Below the pieces are notes generated by a model that saw nothing but the letters and a program-made list of their open reading frames with translations, was not told the DNA's origin and did no database searches. A DNA stretch of 64,000 bases from Sinorhizobium meliloti. Lineage in GTDB: Bacteria; Pseudomonadota; Alphaproteobacteria; Rhizobiales; Rhizobiaceae. The stretch spans positions 1-64,000 of the forward strand of contig NZ_CP141215.1 in NCBI RefSeq assembly GCF_035610345.1, read 5' to 3'. Shown here one piece after another: positions 53,546 to 61,730 of the stretch (the stretch's first letter is position 1; each line of letters begins with the position of its first letter). The position numbers and the translations under genes were made by a program.

Positions 53546-54113
53546 CTCTCCAAATTGTAAGGGGAATTCAACCAAACAACCTCGAGCTGCCCCTCGCTGC
53601 GCACGGCCGTTTGGCTCCACAGACCGGGCCTCCGCCCCGGTCGTTTAACGTGGGAACGCTCACCAGGGTTCACCTCCGAAATCCGCCTTTGAAGGCCTTG
53701 TCTGCCCCTCGTACTCAGCCGCAAGGGACGCTCCGCTCTTCGCCCTTGCCGCTTCCGAGCGAGCGTCAAAACCGGCCTTACGCGGCTCCGGGGTTCACTG
53801 ATCGAGGAGAGCGTTCAGGTGGACGCCGCACCGAAACGCCGTCGAAAAGCAGCCAGCCGTCACATACCAATGTCGTGTCGATATTTCACACGAGTTAGCA
53901 GCACGATCATTCCACATCATGTGTTGATGGGGCGATTGCGGAAATGGTTTCACATCTTGGGGGGAATTGTTCACATCCTATAGCCGTGGTTTAGTTGGCT
54001 CGATTGACTACACGGGGCGGTGGTGCAATGATTCCACAACGTACGGGCAATTGTTCGCATCGTGTGCACGTGGGACGCGGAAACTCCGTGCAAGTCCACG
54101 ACGAACTGCCGGA
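53546..54113. other. Intergenic region with phased repeats between mob and par operons
   Basis: No gene. The right part holds repeats: TTCCACATC near 53910, TTCACATC at 53949-53956 and 53970-53977 (21 bp apart), TTCCACAAC near 54032 and TTCGCATC at 54054-54061. They lie in one orientation upstream of the parA-like gene, so they may be its operator or centromere. Confidence 0.5.
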
Positions 54114-54860
54114 ATGACTTCGGATCAGCAAAGGGAGTTGCGACGCTTGCCACTATTTATTTCCGCCGTGAGCGGCAAAGGTGGGGCTGGGAAGACAACA
54201 GCGGCAATCTTGATCGCCGGGGAGTATGCGCTTCAGGGAAAGCGTGTGCTTCTCATCGATGCAGACGGCCGCCAAAATCTGCAGGAATGGTGGAAGCGCT
54301 GTGAGGCAAAGGACAATCTGCCTGCCAACATCGAGCTCATAACCGCCGCGCGCCAGACCACCGTCCAGCAGCTCCTGGAGAACGAGGCGAACAAGTTCGA
54401 CGTCGTTTTGATGGACTCGCCCGGCCAGGACACGGTTCTAAGGGACACGATCATCGCCGGCTCCGATATTGTGCTGACGCCGATCCAGCCGAACCAGGAC
54501 GAGATCAAGGCGGCAGGACAGGCCGCGGCCGACACGGCCGATATTTCCGACAAGGTGGGGCGGTCAATCCCCCACGCCAACTTCGTCACCAGGATCACCA
54601 TGCCGGCGAAACTGCTGGAAGCCTACCGCCTGATCAGTCCGTTCGTGCGGAACCTGCAGGAAGGCGGCTACGACTCCTATCTCCTCAAGACCGAGCTAAT
54701 GGAGCGAAATTGCTATCGCGAAATTCGAAACGGCTATGGCACCGTGCAAATGCTCGAGCTCACAGAGCCGGTGAAAAAAGCGAGGGCGGAAGTGATGAGC
54801 CTGGTCCGGGACATCGAAGCGATTTTAGCGGGCGAGAATGAGGTAGCAGCGAATGGCTAA
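54114..54860 (+). CDS. ParA-like partition ATPase
   Basis: The 248-residue protein (MTSDQQRELRRLPLFISAVS) has the deviant Walker A motif SGKGGAGKTT (Lys22 and Lys27), an A' motif (VVLMDSPGQD) and a GSDIVLTPIQPNQDEIKA segment. It is a short ParA without an N-terminal DNA-binding domain, like type Ib partition or conjugation-associated ATPases. ATG 54114 is chosen because it begins the conserved region. The next gene overlaps its stop and encodes a likely DNA-binding partner. It may segregate the plasmid or position transfer proteins. Confidence 0.85.
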   Translation: MTSDQQRELRRLPLFISAVSGKGGAGKTTAAILIAGEYALQGKRVLLIDADGRQNLQEWWKRCEAKDNLPANIELITAARQTTVQQLLENEANKFDVVLMDSPGQDTVLRDTIIAGSDIVLTPIQPNQDEIKAAGQAAADTADISDKVGRSIPHANFVTRITMPAKLLEAYRLISPFVRNLQEGGYDSYLLKTELMERNCYREIRNGYGTVQMLELTEPVKKARAEVMSLVRDIEAILAGENEVAANG

Positions 54861-55290
54861 GGGGCAAACGACCGTTTCTGACTTTGCAGTCGCGCCGCGT
54901 CGCAGCCGCGCAGCAGAGCAAGCAGTAATACCGGCGGACTCCGCAACGAATCCGACTGAGCCGTCGACGGAAATTAGAAATGCAGATCAGCCTCAAGAGC
55001 TTGTACCGGTTGGCGCTGAGATTGGTCAGCCCGCCAATGGTCTGATCGCCCCGACACAAGAAGCTCGGCGCGAACGGGCAACCACGAAAGCATTGCAGCG
55101 AGAGGATTCGAGAGTTCGCTTGCGCGACCTGAAGAGGGCGCGCGATCGGGAATCCAAGCACTACGTCAACTGCCCGCTCGATTACGACACGAAGATGCGG
55201 CTGCAAAAGGCCGCCATTGAGAACGACGTGAAGATGACGGTCATCATGAAGGCAGCGATCGATCAGTTCCTCAAAGATAACGGCTATTGA
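54853..55290 (+). CDS. Ribbon-helix-helix partner protein of the ParA-like ATPase
   Basis: The 145-residue protein has a disordered N-terminal half (MAKGQTTVSDFAVAPRRSRA then a P/T/Q-rich stretch) and a C-terminal helix-rich domain (KHYVNCPLDYDTKMRLQKAA, NDVKMTVIMKAAIDQFLKDN) that fits a ribbon-helix-helix DNA-binding fold. It overlaps parA by 8 bp. Such small partners replace ParB in type Ib systems and bind repeats upstream of parA. The repeats at 53909-54061 are the likely target. Confidence 0.7.
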   Translation: MAKGQTTVSDFAVAPRRSRAAEQAVIPADSATNPTEPSTEIRNADQPQELVPVGAEIGQPANGLIAPTQEARRERATTKALQREDSRVRLRDLKRARDRESKHYVNCPLDYDTKMRLQKAAIENDVKMTVIMKAAIDQFLKDNGY

Positions 55291-55293
55291 CCG

Positions 55294-55686
55294 ATGTTGG
55301 GCCGCGGCTTCCTCCTTGGCGTGGCCGTCGGCTGCGTTCTCGGCGTGTATATTGCTCCCCATCTCGGCCGCTCGACGGTCGGGTTGGGAAACTTCTCAGA
55401 AGGCAATTTGCCTCATGTGAATATTGCGAGAGCCGTACCCGAGAAGGCTACGTGGCCGACAGACGAACAGGCCAAGGCCCAGCTATTCGCACTATCCAAA
55501 TGGGATCTAAATAAACATGGCAACCGATCCAAAGTGATCGTCAACCGCTGCAGACGAATTGCGGACACGGAGATCGCGTGCGAGCTTTCCGCGCAGCTCA
55601 GGTGGATCACCGGCGACACGCGAATCGAGGCGGTTTTTCAGGGCAATGGCGGCGATTGGAAGATGATAGCGGCAAAAAACCGTTAA
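55294..55686 (+). CDS. Membrane-anchored periplasmic protein of unknown family
   Basis: The 130-residue protein starts at ATG 55294, 3 bp after the preceding gene. An N-terminal hydrophobic helix (GFLLGVAVGCVLGVYIAPHL) anchors or exports it. The rest is soluble (KWDLNKHGNRSKVIVNRCRR, AQLRWITGDTRIEAVFQGNG) with two cysteines. No family recognised. Its position in the par-like operon suggests a plasmid function. Confidence 0.62.
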   Translation: MLGRGFLLGVAVGCVLGVYIAPHLGRSTVGLGNFSEGNLPHVNIARAVPEKATWPTDEQAKAQLFALSKWDLNKHGNRSKVIVNRCRRIADTEIACELSAQLRWITGDTRIEAVFQGNGGDWKMIAAKNR

Positions 55687-55911
55687 TGCCTTTTCACGGC
55701 TGCTTCGCCATTCTAAACGCCAGGTTTGTTGCCCGAATGCTCGGCCGCATGCTGAAGCATTTTGATCCATCGCCTCAATGAGCTCACGACCGCGATTTCC
55801 CCAAAAAAATTAGGGACAATTGCTGTGATTTTTCGGATGGCGTGCTCCCAAATACCTCAATGTGGTGCATAGTGGGCGTTAAGGACGGTACACAGAAAAA
55901 GGGTAAGGTCG
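55687..55911. other. Intergenic region upstream of the XRE regulator
   Basis: AT-rich around 55795-55830, which may contain the promoter of the following regulator. No clear operator or terminator was seen. Confidence 0.4.
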
Positions 55912-56409
55912 GTGACGGACGCAGTCGGCTTGATGAGCGCACGAGGTTTGGTTGAGATAACCGATCCGGAATTTGACAGGCCGGTCTTCCGCCAGCCGGG
56001 TTTCGACGGCACCCTTGCCGCAAAGGAGATGGACGAAAAAATTTCGGCCTGGCTCAAGAAAACGCGCGAAGCCAAGGGTATTTCCCGCGCCGATTTAGCG
56101 CATTTGCTAGGACTCTCCGTATCTGTTTACGGGAGGTACGAGCGAGGCTCAGAAGCTCGGTTGTCTATCCCGCGCCTGATACATCTCTGTGAGATCATGG
56201 GCTTTATGCCTCTGGATGTGATTTTCGACACAGCGCCACACTTGTGGGGCAAGACTCCAGAAGAAGCAGAAGACCGCCTGACATTGATGAAGCTCGTTGA
56301 ACAATTGCCTCAAGACACCATGCGTGATCTGATCCGGCTTCTGAGACGCATGACCCCAGGCGAACCCGCGGCCGACGCTGTCGCCACCAGCACGAGCGAA
56401 CGCGGCTAG
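55912..56409 (+). CDS. XRE-type transcriptional regulator
   Basis: The 165-residue protein has a helix-turn-helix domain at about residues 44-95 (WLKKTREAKGISRADLAHLL, GLSVSVYGRYERGS) and a helical C-terminal part (LMKLVEQLPQDTMRDLIRLL). GTG 55912 follows AAGGTCG. A helix-turn-helix repressor of conjugation genes (TrbR) is known in a related Rhizobium plasmid system; this gene could serve the same purpose, but it may instead regulate the par-like operon. Confidence 0.75.
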   Translation: MTDAVGLMSARGLVEITDPEFDRPVFRQPGFDGTLAAKEMDEKISAWLKKTREAKGISRADLAHLLGLSVSVYGRYERGSEARLSIPRLIHLCEIMGFMPLDVIFDTAPHLWGKTPEEAEDRLTLMKLVEQLPQDTMRDLIRLLRRMTPGEPAADAVATSTSERG

Positions 56410-56460
56410 GCGCCGCAATCCTCCTCTTCAAGTCAAGGCGAGAGGCGGTGAAAGCGGCAG

Positions 56461-56583
56461 CCGCCCCACTCCCGTTTACCACAGGCTTCGGCCCTCTCTT
56501 CGGCGCGATGTGAAAGCGCGTTCAGGCCTCCGCCTGCTTCGCTCCGCCCCTTTTGGGCGGAGTGGAAAACGGGAGTGGGGCGG
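56461..56583. repeat. Nested inverted repeats in the gap after the XRE gene
   Basis: CCGCCCCACTCCCGTTT at 56461-56477 pairs perfectly with AAACGGGAGTGGGGCGG at 56567-56583 (17 bp, 89-base interval). Inside lies CTCCGCCC-CTTTT-GGGCGGAG at 56542-56562. The region 56410-56791 has no gene. It may be a structured RNA, an origin, or a strong terminator shared with the minus-strand ligase gene. Confidence 0.6.
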
Positions 56584-56791
56584 AACTCTTCTATTCGAGT
56601 CTGTTGGACCCTTGAAGCCAATGTTGAAGGCATGACCCAGCACTGGTCCCGCCTGTATGTTCAGCGAATCGACACCACTAGAAACATGACACGCTTTACG
56701 TCATGTCACTCGAACCGGATCTCCCCGGCGGCTCCGCGCTGGTCCGTCGCTGAGGTCGCATCGGCACTCGCGGCCAGGAGCGTATTCACCA

Positions 56792-57769
56792 CTAACGTTC
56801 CAAAGAATAAATCTCCACAACATCCTCCAGCTCCCTGATCCCCTTGAACGAGGCATGCCGCAGCTTTCCATCGTCGGTCCAGGCGCGATACTCAACTTCT
56901 GCAATGAGCACCGGCTCGGTGAAGACAGCGCCTTTCCTCCTCAGCGGTACGGCCGCCGTTTTCGTCGCCATTCCCTCGAGCAGCTTCCGCAGTTCTCGCG
57001 AAAGCTCATGTGACCAGCCGGTACCGCAGCCGCCGACATAGACGAGCTCGCCATGCTTTCGCGCTGCGAGCAGCAGCCGACCGAGATGACCAGGCACGGT
57101 CGACGGCTCGAAGCCGACGACCACGAAGCTATCCCGGCGCTTGCAGGTGATCTTCTGCCACCATTCGCCGCGGCCGGAGCGGTAGGGCTTGTCGATGTGC
57201 TTGGCGATGATGCCTTCGAGGCCGTGTGCGCAGGCGACGCGAAAGAACTCGTCGCCATCCGCCTGGACCTCTTCCGATAGGCGGATTGCCCCTTCCCGGC
57301 CGGCGACGAGCGGCTCGAGCAGGCGTCGTCGCTCGCCCAGCGGCAGCCGGCGAAGGTCACGGCCGTCGAGATAAAGCAGATCGAAAGCATAGAAGACGAT
57401 GGCGCCGGCTTCATACGGCGATGGCAAGCGGCCGAGCGCCCGCTGCAGCATGCCGAAGTCGGAGCGTCCCTGGTCGTCGAGCACGACCGCCTCGCCGTCG
57501 AGGATAGCGGTTTTCACGGCGAGGCGCCGCGCGTCGTCTGCGATCGTCGGGAAACGCTCGGTCCAGTCATAGCCGCCGCGCGTGAGAACCCTTACCCGGC
57601 CGGGCTCGATGTGCACGGCGATCCGGTAACCGTCCCATTTTACCTCGTAGGCCCAGTCTGGCCCCTTCGGCGGCTTGTCGACGAGCGTCGCAAGGCAGGG
57701 GTCAACACGCGCCGGCATAGGGTCCAGCGGTGGGAGATCGGGAGGCTTCTTTGAGGATGCTTTGGCCAT
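56792..57769 (-). CDS. ATP-dependent DNA ligase (LigD ligase-domain type)
   Basis: The 325-residue protein starts at ATG 57769 (MAKASSKKPPDLPPLDPMPA). The adenylation motif is KWDG with Lys44 (YEVKWDGYR), followed by LTRGGYDWTERFPTI, DGEAVV, FYAFDLLYLDG, LEGIIAKHIDKPYRSGR and the OB-fold region (YVGGCGTGW). It corresponds to the ligase part of LigD without polymerase or phosphoesterase domains; such stand-alone ligases act in non-homologous end joining with Ku. No ku gene lies in the window. Plasmid carriage suggests a role after transfer or in stress repair. Confidence 0.9.
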   Translation of the reverse strand: MAKASSKKPPDLPPLDPMPARVDPCLATLVDKPPKGPDWAYEVKWDGYRIAVHIEPGRVRVLTRGGYDWTERFPTIADDARRLAVKTAILDGEAVVLDDQGRSDFGMLQRALGRLPSPYEAGAIVFYAFDLLYLDGRDLRRLPLGERRRLLEPLVAGREGAIRLSEEVQADGDEFFRVACAHGLEGIIAKHIDKPYRSGRGEWWQKITCKRRDSFVVVGFEPSTVPGHLGRLLLAARKHGELVYVGGCGTGWSHELSRELRKLLEGMATKTAAVPLRRKGAVFTEPVLIAEVEYRAWTDDGKLRHASFKGIRELEDVVEIYSLER

Positions 57770-57899
57770 CAGGCCATTAATGCACAGGCCCGCGAAAAGC
57801 CGAATTGACTCTTTCGGCTGAGAGAACATATTAGGAACATTCGACGGCGATGCGGCGCCATTTCATCAATCAGGGGCGAAAACTAGAAAGACGCGCGTC

Positions 57900-58403
57900 A
57901 TGCGAACACTTGCCGATGAGATAGGAACCGCGATTGAAGTTGATCTTGCGGTAATGCCTGCGCACCAGAGGCGGGCTTATGCCGGCCTCGATCAGTATCG
58001 CCGTCCCATCGAGGTGCGCGGCGTTCAGGAACTCGCTAAGGGAATTGCCGAATCCTTCGGGGCCTTTGCGATATTTGACGTCGAGACGGTGCTGCGGTCT
58101 CCAGAGATCGCGCCATTTGTAACGCAGACGCTCTACTCGATCCCGCTTGAACTGCGGCGGGCCGCCTGCGACCGTGACCGGCTGAAAGCAGAAAGGGCGC
58201 GCAAGGAAATGGCGCGGATAATCTCGGCCGCCCTGCTGGCGCGATACCATTTCGAGCCTTTGAAGCACGTAAGCACCTCATGCCATCCGAATTGGGAAAT
58301 GGCTTTCGAGCAGCAGTTTGGCGCCGGTCGAGGTCACCCCACCCTTGAAGCCCAAGCGAGCCGCCATAGCTCTGAAGGACGAGGAGGCGATCCGGATGAG
58401 TGA
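57900..58403 (+). CDS. Hypothetical helical protein
   Basis: The 167-residue product starts [20 protein letters not shown]. The predicted fold is mostly helical ([20 protein letters not shown]) with a low-complexity C-terminal tail. There is no signal peptide or recognised motif and only a weak ribosome binding site. Its end overlaps the next small gene (ATGAGTGA), suggesting co-expression with the genes leading to the SRAP gene. Function is unknown. Confidence 0.55.
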   Translation: MRTLADEIGTAIEVDLAVMPAHQRRAYAGLDQYRRPIEVRGVQELAKGIAESFGAFAIFDVETVLRSPEIAPFVTQTLYSIPLELRRAACDRDRLKAERARKEMARIISAALLARYHFEPLKHVSTSCHPNWEMAFEQQFGAGRGHPTLEAQASRHSSEGRGGDPDE

Positions 58404-58581
58404 CGAGCTGGGCGGAAAGCCTCACTACCAACCTGGGCCGTATGTGCACTACTGCGAGCACCTGGGTTGCACCAGATGGGGCAGTTTCGGCTTCGCCGTC
58501 GGCCGGGCGGAGCCACACTGGTTCTGCTCCGAGCATCAGCCGGAATGGAAGTCGCGCCATGAGGCACAGTCGCGGCATTGA
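58396..58581 (+). CDS. Small cysteine/histidine-rich protein
   Basis: The 61-residue frame starts at ATG 58396 with GAGGAGG upstream. It carries C and H residues spaced like a metal site (HYCEHLGC near residues 18-25, HWFCSEH near residues 41-47). Probably a small zinc-binding protein of unknown role, translationally coupled to the preceding gene and overlapped by the next. Confidence 0.6.
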   Translation: MSDELGGKPHYQPGPYVHYCEHLGCTRWGSFGFAVGRAEPHWFCSEHQPEWKSRHEAQSRH

Positions 58582-58879
58582 CCCGGAAGCCGACACCCGC
58601 GGAGCCTATCCGGACGGTATAGGCCATCTGCGGCTTGCCGACCTCACCGAAGAGCAGATCCTAGGCGCGCGCTGCGCCGCATGTGATTTTCGCAATTGGG
58701 TGAACCGTTGGGAGATCGCCTCCAGGTTCGGCAGCCAGAGCACTCTTGACGAGCTACGGTCGAAGCTCCGATGTTCGCGCTGCGGAAACAAGAGCAACAA
58801 TGGTTGGCGGCTCGGCAGGATCGACCGCGATTCGGAGTGGGTGGATGTGCAATCGGTACCGCATAGAAGTCGAATTTGA
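58559..58879 (+). CDS. Zinc-finger-like hypothetical protein
   Basis: The 106-residue product (ATG 58559, overlapping the previous gene by 23 bp) has paired cysteines (GARCAACDF and LRCSRCGNKS), which suggests a zinc ribbon. The region between is helical (WEIASRFGSQSTLDELRSKL). Similar small proteins lie before SRAP genes on rhizobial plasmids. Its end overlaps the next gene by 35 bp. Function is unknown. Confidence 0.6.
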   Translation: MRHSRGIDPEADTRGAYPDGIGHLRLADLTEEQILGARCAACDFRNWVNRWEIASRFGSQSTLDELRSKLRCSRCGNKSNNGWRLGRIDRDSEWVDVQSVPHRSRI

Positions 58880-59519
58880 CGAGCTCTGGCATACGGCTCG
58901 GCCCCATAGCGACATGACCAACCGGGCCAACCCGTCAACGGAAGTGTTTCCGGACAAGCCGGGGCCGGTGATCCGCAATAACGCCGATGGCGAGCGCGAA
59001 CTGATCAATCTGACCTGGGGCATGCCGTCACCGCCGTCGGTCACTAACGGCAAACCGGATTACGGCGTCACCAACATTCGCAACCTGAATTCTCCCCATT
59101 GGGGCGGCTGGACCGGCGTCAAGAACCGCTGCCTCGTGCCGTGGACGGCCTTCTGCGAATACGAGGACACGAAGCCGAAGAAGACGGACCGCTGGTTCGC
59201 CATCAATGACAAGCAGCCCCTCGCCTTCTTCGCCGGCATCTGGACGCCATGGAAGGGCGCCCGCGGCTCGATGAAGAACCCGCGCGTCGGCGAGCACGAG
59301 CTGTTCGCCTTTCTCACCTGCGAGGCCAACTCGGTCGTCAAGCCGATCCATCCGAAAGCGATGCCGGTGATCCTGACCGAGCCTGATGAAATCGAACTGT
59401 GGCTCACGGCGGATTGGAAGGACGCCAAGGCGCTGCAGCGGCCGTTCCCTGCAGAGGCGATGACATTGCTGCCGGTTGAGCAGCAGGCCGAGGCTGATCA
59501 GCAGCCGGCACTCTTCTGA
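58845..59519 (+). CDS. SRAP (YedK/HMCES-type) protein
   Basis: The 224-residue protein begins MCNRYRIEVEFDELWHTARP; Cys2, exposed after Met removal, is the residue that crosslinks to abasic sites in single-stranded DNA. Conserved SRAP blocks are LTWGMPSP, YGVTNIRNLNSPHWGGWTG, RCLVPWTAFCEYED and HPKAMPVILTEPDEIELWL. It protects abasic sites during replication. Together with the nearby ligase it forms a DNA-maintenance group useful after conjugative entry as single-stranded DNA. Confidence 0.9.
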   Translation: MCNRYRIEVEFDELWHTARPHSDMTNRANPSTEVFPDKPGPVIRNNADGERELINLTWGMPSPPSVTNGKPDYGVTNIRNLNSPHWGGWTGVKNRCLVPWTAFCEYEDTKPKKTDRWFAINDKQPLAFFAGIWTPWKGARGSMKNPRVGEHELFAFLTCEANSVVKPIHPKAMPVILTEPDEIELWLTADWKDAKALQRPFPAEAMTLLPVEQQAEADQQPALF

Positions 59520-59528
59520 AGAAGGCCG

Positions 59529-59702
59529 CTACTCTTTGCCGAGATAATCCATCACCTTTTCACGGCTCGGCCCTGCTTCGCGTATCGCCTTGAGGGCCTT
59601 CTGCCGCGTCACCTTTGCCGTCCTCATGAGATAGGCGACCTCGTGCTCCTGTTCCGAAACGAGCTCGCGGTCACGGCCTTTCTTCTTTGGATTGTCTGCC
59701 AT
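59529..59702 (-). CDS. DUF3606-type small protein
   Basis: ATG 59702 follows GGAGGAACCAC. The 57-residue product (MADNPKKKGRDRELVSEQEH) contains the DUF3606 pattern (YLMRTAKVTRQKALKAIREA, then YLGKE). It is basic and predicted helical, often found as one of several copies in rhizobial genomes. Function is unknown. It is convergent with the SRAP gene. Confidence 0.75.
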   Translation of the reverse strand: MADNPKKKGRDRELVSEQEHEVAYLMRTAKVTRQKALKAIREAGPSREKVMDYLGKE

Positions 59703-59813
59703 GTGGTTCCTCCATGATGAATGATGAATGATGAAGGATAGGACCCGACCGGCCGCCGGCAAGGGCTGGAACCTCATTAGCGGTGACGTGTTCACCTGCC
59801 GAGGAGACGGATC

Positions 59814-60053
59814 ATGGCCGACAAAGAGAAGATGAAGCAGCTGATCTGGGACTGCCAGAAGGACATCGCCGCATACCTGCCGCCGGAAAGCGGCATTTCG
59901 GAGCACGAGCTGGTGAAGATGCTCATCGCCCGTCTCGACGGCCGCCAGGCGAAGGAAGCGCTGGGCGACGATTGGAAGGGCTGGTGGCCGGACGATGATG
60001 GCGGGGACGATGACGGCGGCAGCCCCGCTCCTCGCAATCGAGAGATGGCCTGA
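59814..60053 (+). CDS. Small conserved hypothetical protein
   Basis: ATG 59814 follows AGGAGACGG. The 79-residue product begins MADKEKMKQLIWDCQKDIAA, is helical (ELVKMLIARLDGRQAKEALG) and ends with an acidic Gly/Asp tail (WWPDDDGGDDDGGS). No family recognised. It is followed by a strong hairpin. Confidence 0.6.
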   Translation: MADKEKMKQLIWDCQKDIAAYLPPESGISEHELVKMLIARLDGRQAKEALGDDWKGWWPDDDGGDDDGGSPAPRNREMA

Positions 60054-60061
60054 TACAAATA

Positions 60062-60089
60062 GAGCTGCAGCGGGGGACAGCTGCAGCTC
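60062..60089 (+). terminator. Hairpin after the small gene at 59814
   Basis: GAGCTGCAGC (60062-60071) and GCTGCAGCTC (60080-60089) form a perfect 10-bp stem with the loop GGGGGACA, 8 bp after the stop codon. No T-run follows, so it may be a weak terminator or an mRNA-stabilising structure. Confidence 0.5.
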
Positions 60090-60235
60090 CGGTCGCGACG
60101 TGTCATCCTCTAGCTTGGGCGCAATTGTCCTGTTCCATTGAAGGGAACCGCTTCGAACGTCGCATGCGCATATTTTACTCTCAGCGGAACCGGGATCACG
60201 CTCGCACCCGGGAAAACTTGCAAGGAACCTAGCCC

Positions 60236-60475
60236 ATGGCCGAGATTTTTCTGTTCCCGAAGACCGCCGAAGAGCAGGAGGCAGAACGCCAACTGACCGA
60301 GGCCATGCACGCATTAAATGCTGCCATTAAGCACGCTACGCAATGCGGGTTTGAAATTGAACTGAGGCCGGGAACATGGTCGTTCACCACATACACTCGC
60401 ACGCCAGTGCCTTACATCGACTTTACGGTTCGTCTTCCGGGAAGGCACGTGCAGCCAGAATTTGTCGAGGTCTGA
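60236..60475 (+). CDS. Small hypothetical protein
   Basis: The 79-residue product starts MAEIFLFPKTAEEQEAERQL; a helical N-terminal half is followed by a beta-rich part (WSFTTYTRTPVPYIDFTVRL). CAAGGA lies 11 bp before the ATG. No family recognised; no operon partner. Confidence 0.55.
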   Translation: MAEIFLFPKTAEEQEAERQLTEAMHALNAAIKHATQCGFEIELRPGTWSFTTYTRTPVPYIDFTVRLPGRHVQPEFVEV

Positions 60476-60794
60476 GGAGCGCCTATCAGACCCGCAGTTG
60501 AGCGCCGTCGCAAGATCGCGGCCGCCATCGTCTCATTCCTGACCCAAGTTCCGGCGCGCCGCGTCGAGCTGGTCACGCGCTGAGAACGTCAGCACCGCCG
60601 GGCGTTCCGTCGTTCCACTCGATACATTATGCGATCCTAAACGCAAAATCGGAAACAAACACAGCACATATTCGCGGAGGCCTTCACCGACAACGACGAA
60701 GCAGCGCGCATGATTTCCGTTCGCTTCTGGACACGTCAAATTTGGCCGATTAGCGTGGGCGAAAGGTCGAACTCATGCAACTTAAAGAGATAAT
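60476..60794. other. Intergenic region upstream of the McrB-like fragment
   Basis: No gene supported. GC falls sharply near 60760-60800, at the start of the low-GC gene that follows, which suggests the left edge of a horizontally acquired segment. Confidence 0.4.
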
Positions 60795-61328
60795 ATGAAC
60801 AACGCAGTTGTTAGTCGCGAAGTCGATTGGTCCGCGTTCTTGGCTCGTTGGCCGCTGGAAAACTTGGCCAATATGAGTTTGGAAGAGTACAGTACTGCCG
60901 GTGATCAGGACTGTTTCGTGTATTGGCTAGAAGCGCGAACTGAAAGTTTAGGGTCTATTTGGGGAGGATCTGCATTCAAATTTGGAATTTATTCGAGAAG
61001 AGATAAGGCTAAAAAATCTAACGAAAGCCGTTACTATGGGCCAGACTATGCTTGGTACGCGAAGTACGGAAAAACGGAGGAAGAATCCTTCGAGAGGGTC
61101 AGAGCTATAATAGTTGATATTGCGACTGCCGCGCGCAGTGGCGAGCTTGAGTTGGTGGACCGAGCCGATCTAGGGGAGGCAGTGAAGTGGAAGCTGGCAT
61201 TTCTTTATTAAAATCGCCAGACTCCGTGTGTGCTTCCGATTTACAAATCTGAGTACCTTCGTGCCTATCTCGGAAGTCCTGAAAAGCGCGCTTCGGAACT
61301 GCAAAAGCAGGTGTTGGGCAAACGGGCC
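60795..61328 (+). pseudogene. McrB-like N-terminal domain, ended by a nonsense codon and truncated
   Basis: From ATG 60795 the frame encodes EVDWSAFLARWPLENLANMS, SFGSIWGG-type motifs (SLGSIWGGSAFKFGIYSRRD), YAWYAKYGKTEEESFERVRA and EAVKWKLAFLY, typical of the N-terminal part of McrB-type AAA restriction or defence ATPases. A TAA codon at 61209-61211 stops it after 138 residues. The same frame continues plausibly (NRQTPCVLPIYKSEYLRAYL, then [16 protein letters not shown]) until IS256 sequence takes over near 61330. The AAA motor is gone. GC is far lower than in neighbours, indicating foreign origin. Confidence 0.62.
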
Positions 61329-61349
61329 GCGTCAACGCGCATGGAAATG

Positions 61350-61579
61350 CGCGCTTACACTCGACCAACCCGATCGAGCGCCTCAACGGCGAAATCAGGC
61401 GCAGGACCGAGGTCGTCGGCATCTTCCCCAATGATGACGCCATCGTCCGCCTCGTCGGCGCGATCCTGCTCGAGCAGAACGACGAATGGGCTGTGCAGCG
61501 CGCCAGATACATGACGCTGGAAACCATCAGCCAGATGAGCGATGATCCGCTCATCAGCCTGCCAGCCGTGGCGCGCTGA
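61350..61579 (+). mobile_element. IS256-family transposase C-terminal fragment
   Basis: The reading [40 protein letters not shown] and [13 protein letters not shown] ends at TGA 61579, the standard end of IS256-type transposases. The upstream DDE part is absent. It directly follows the broken McrB-like gene. Confidence 0.8.
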
Positions 61580-61730
61580 TCATACCGGCCCATGCCGGAG
61601 AACGCGGCCACCCAGCCGCCACCTACACCACATAGCGTAATCGCTCAGGGCCTAGCCTTCGAGGCGGCGGCTCTCCACACTGTCCCTTGTCAACTGTGGC
61701 CAGTGTGCCGAAGCGATGAGGAGAACCGCC

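Noticed and set aside
54114..55290. ParA-like pair as the repAB part of repABC
   Set aside because: The ATPase is short, lacks the N-terminal domain of RepA, and no RepC-like initiator follows.
59529..60314. 261-codon minus-strand frame
   Set aside because: Only its last 57 codons form a recognisable protein (DUF3606) with their own ribosome binding site; the rest is antisense to two small plus-strand genes.
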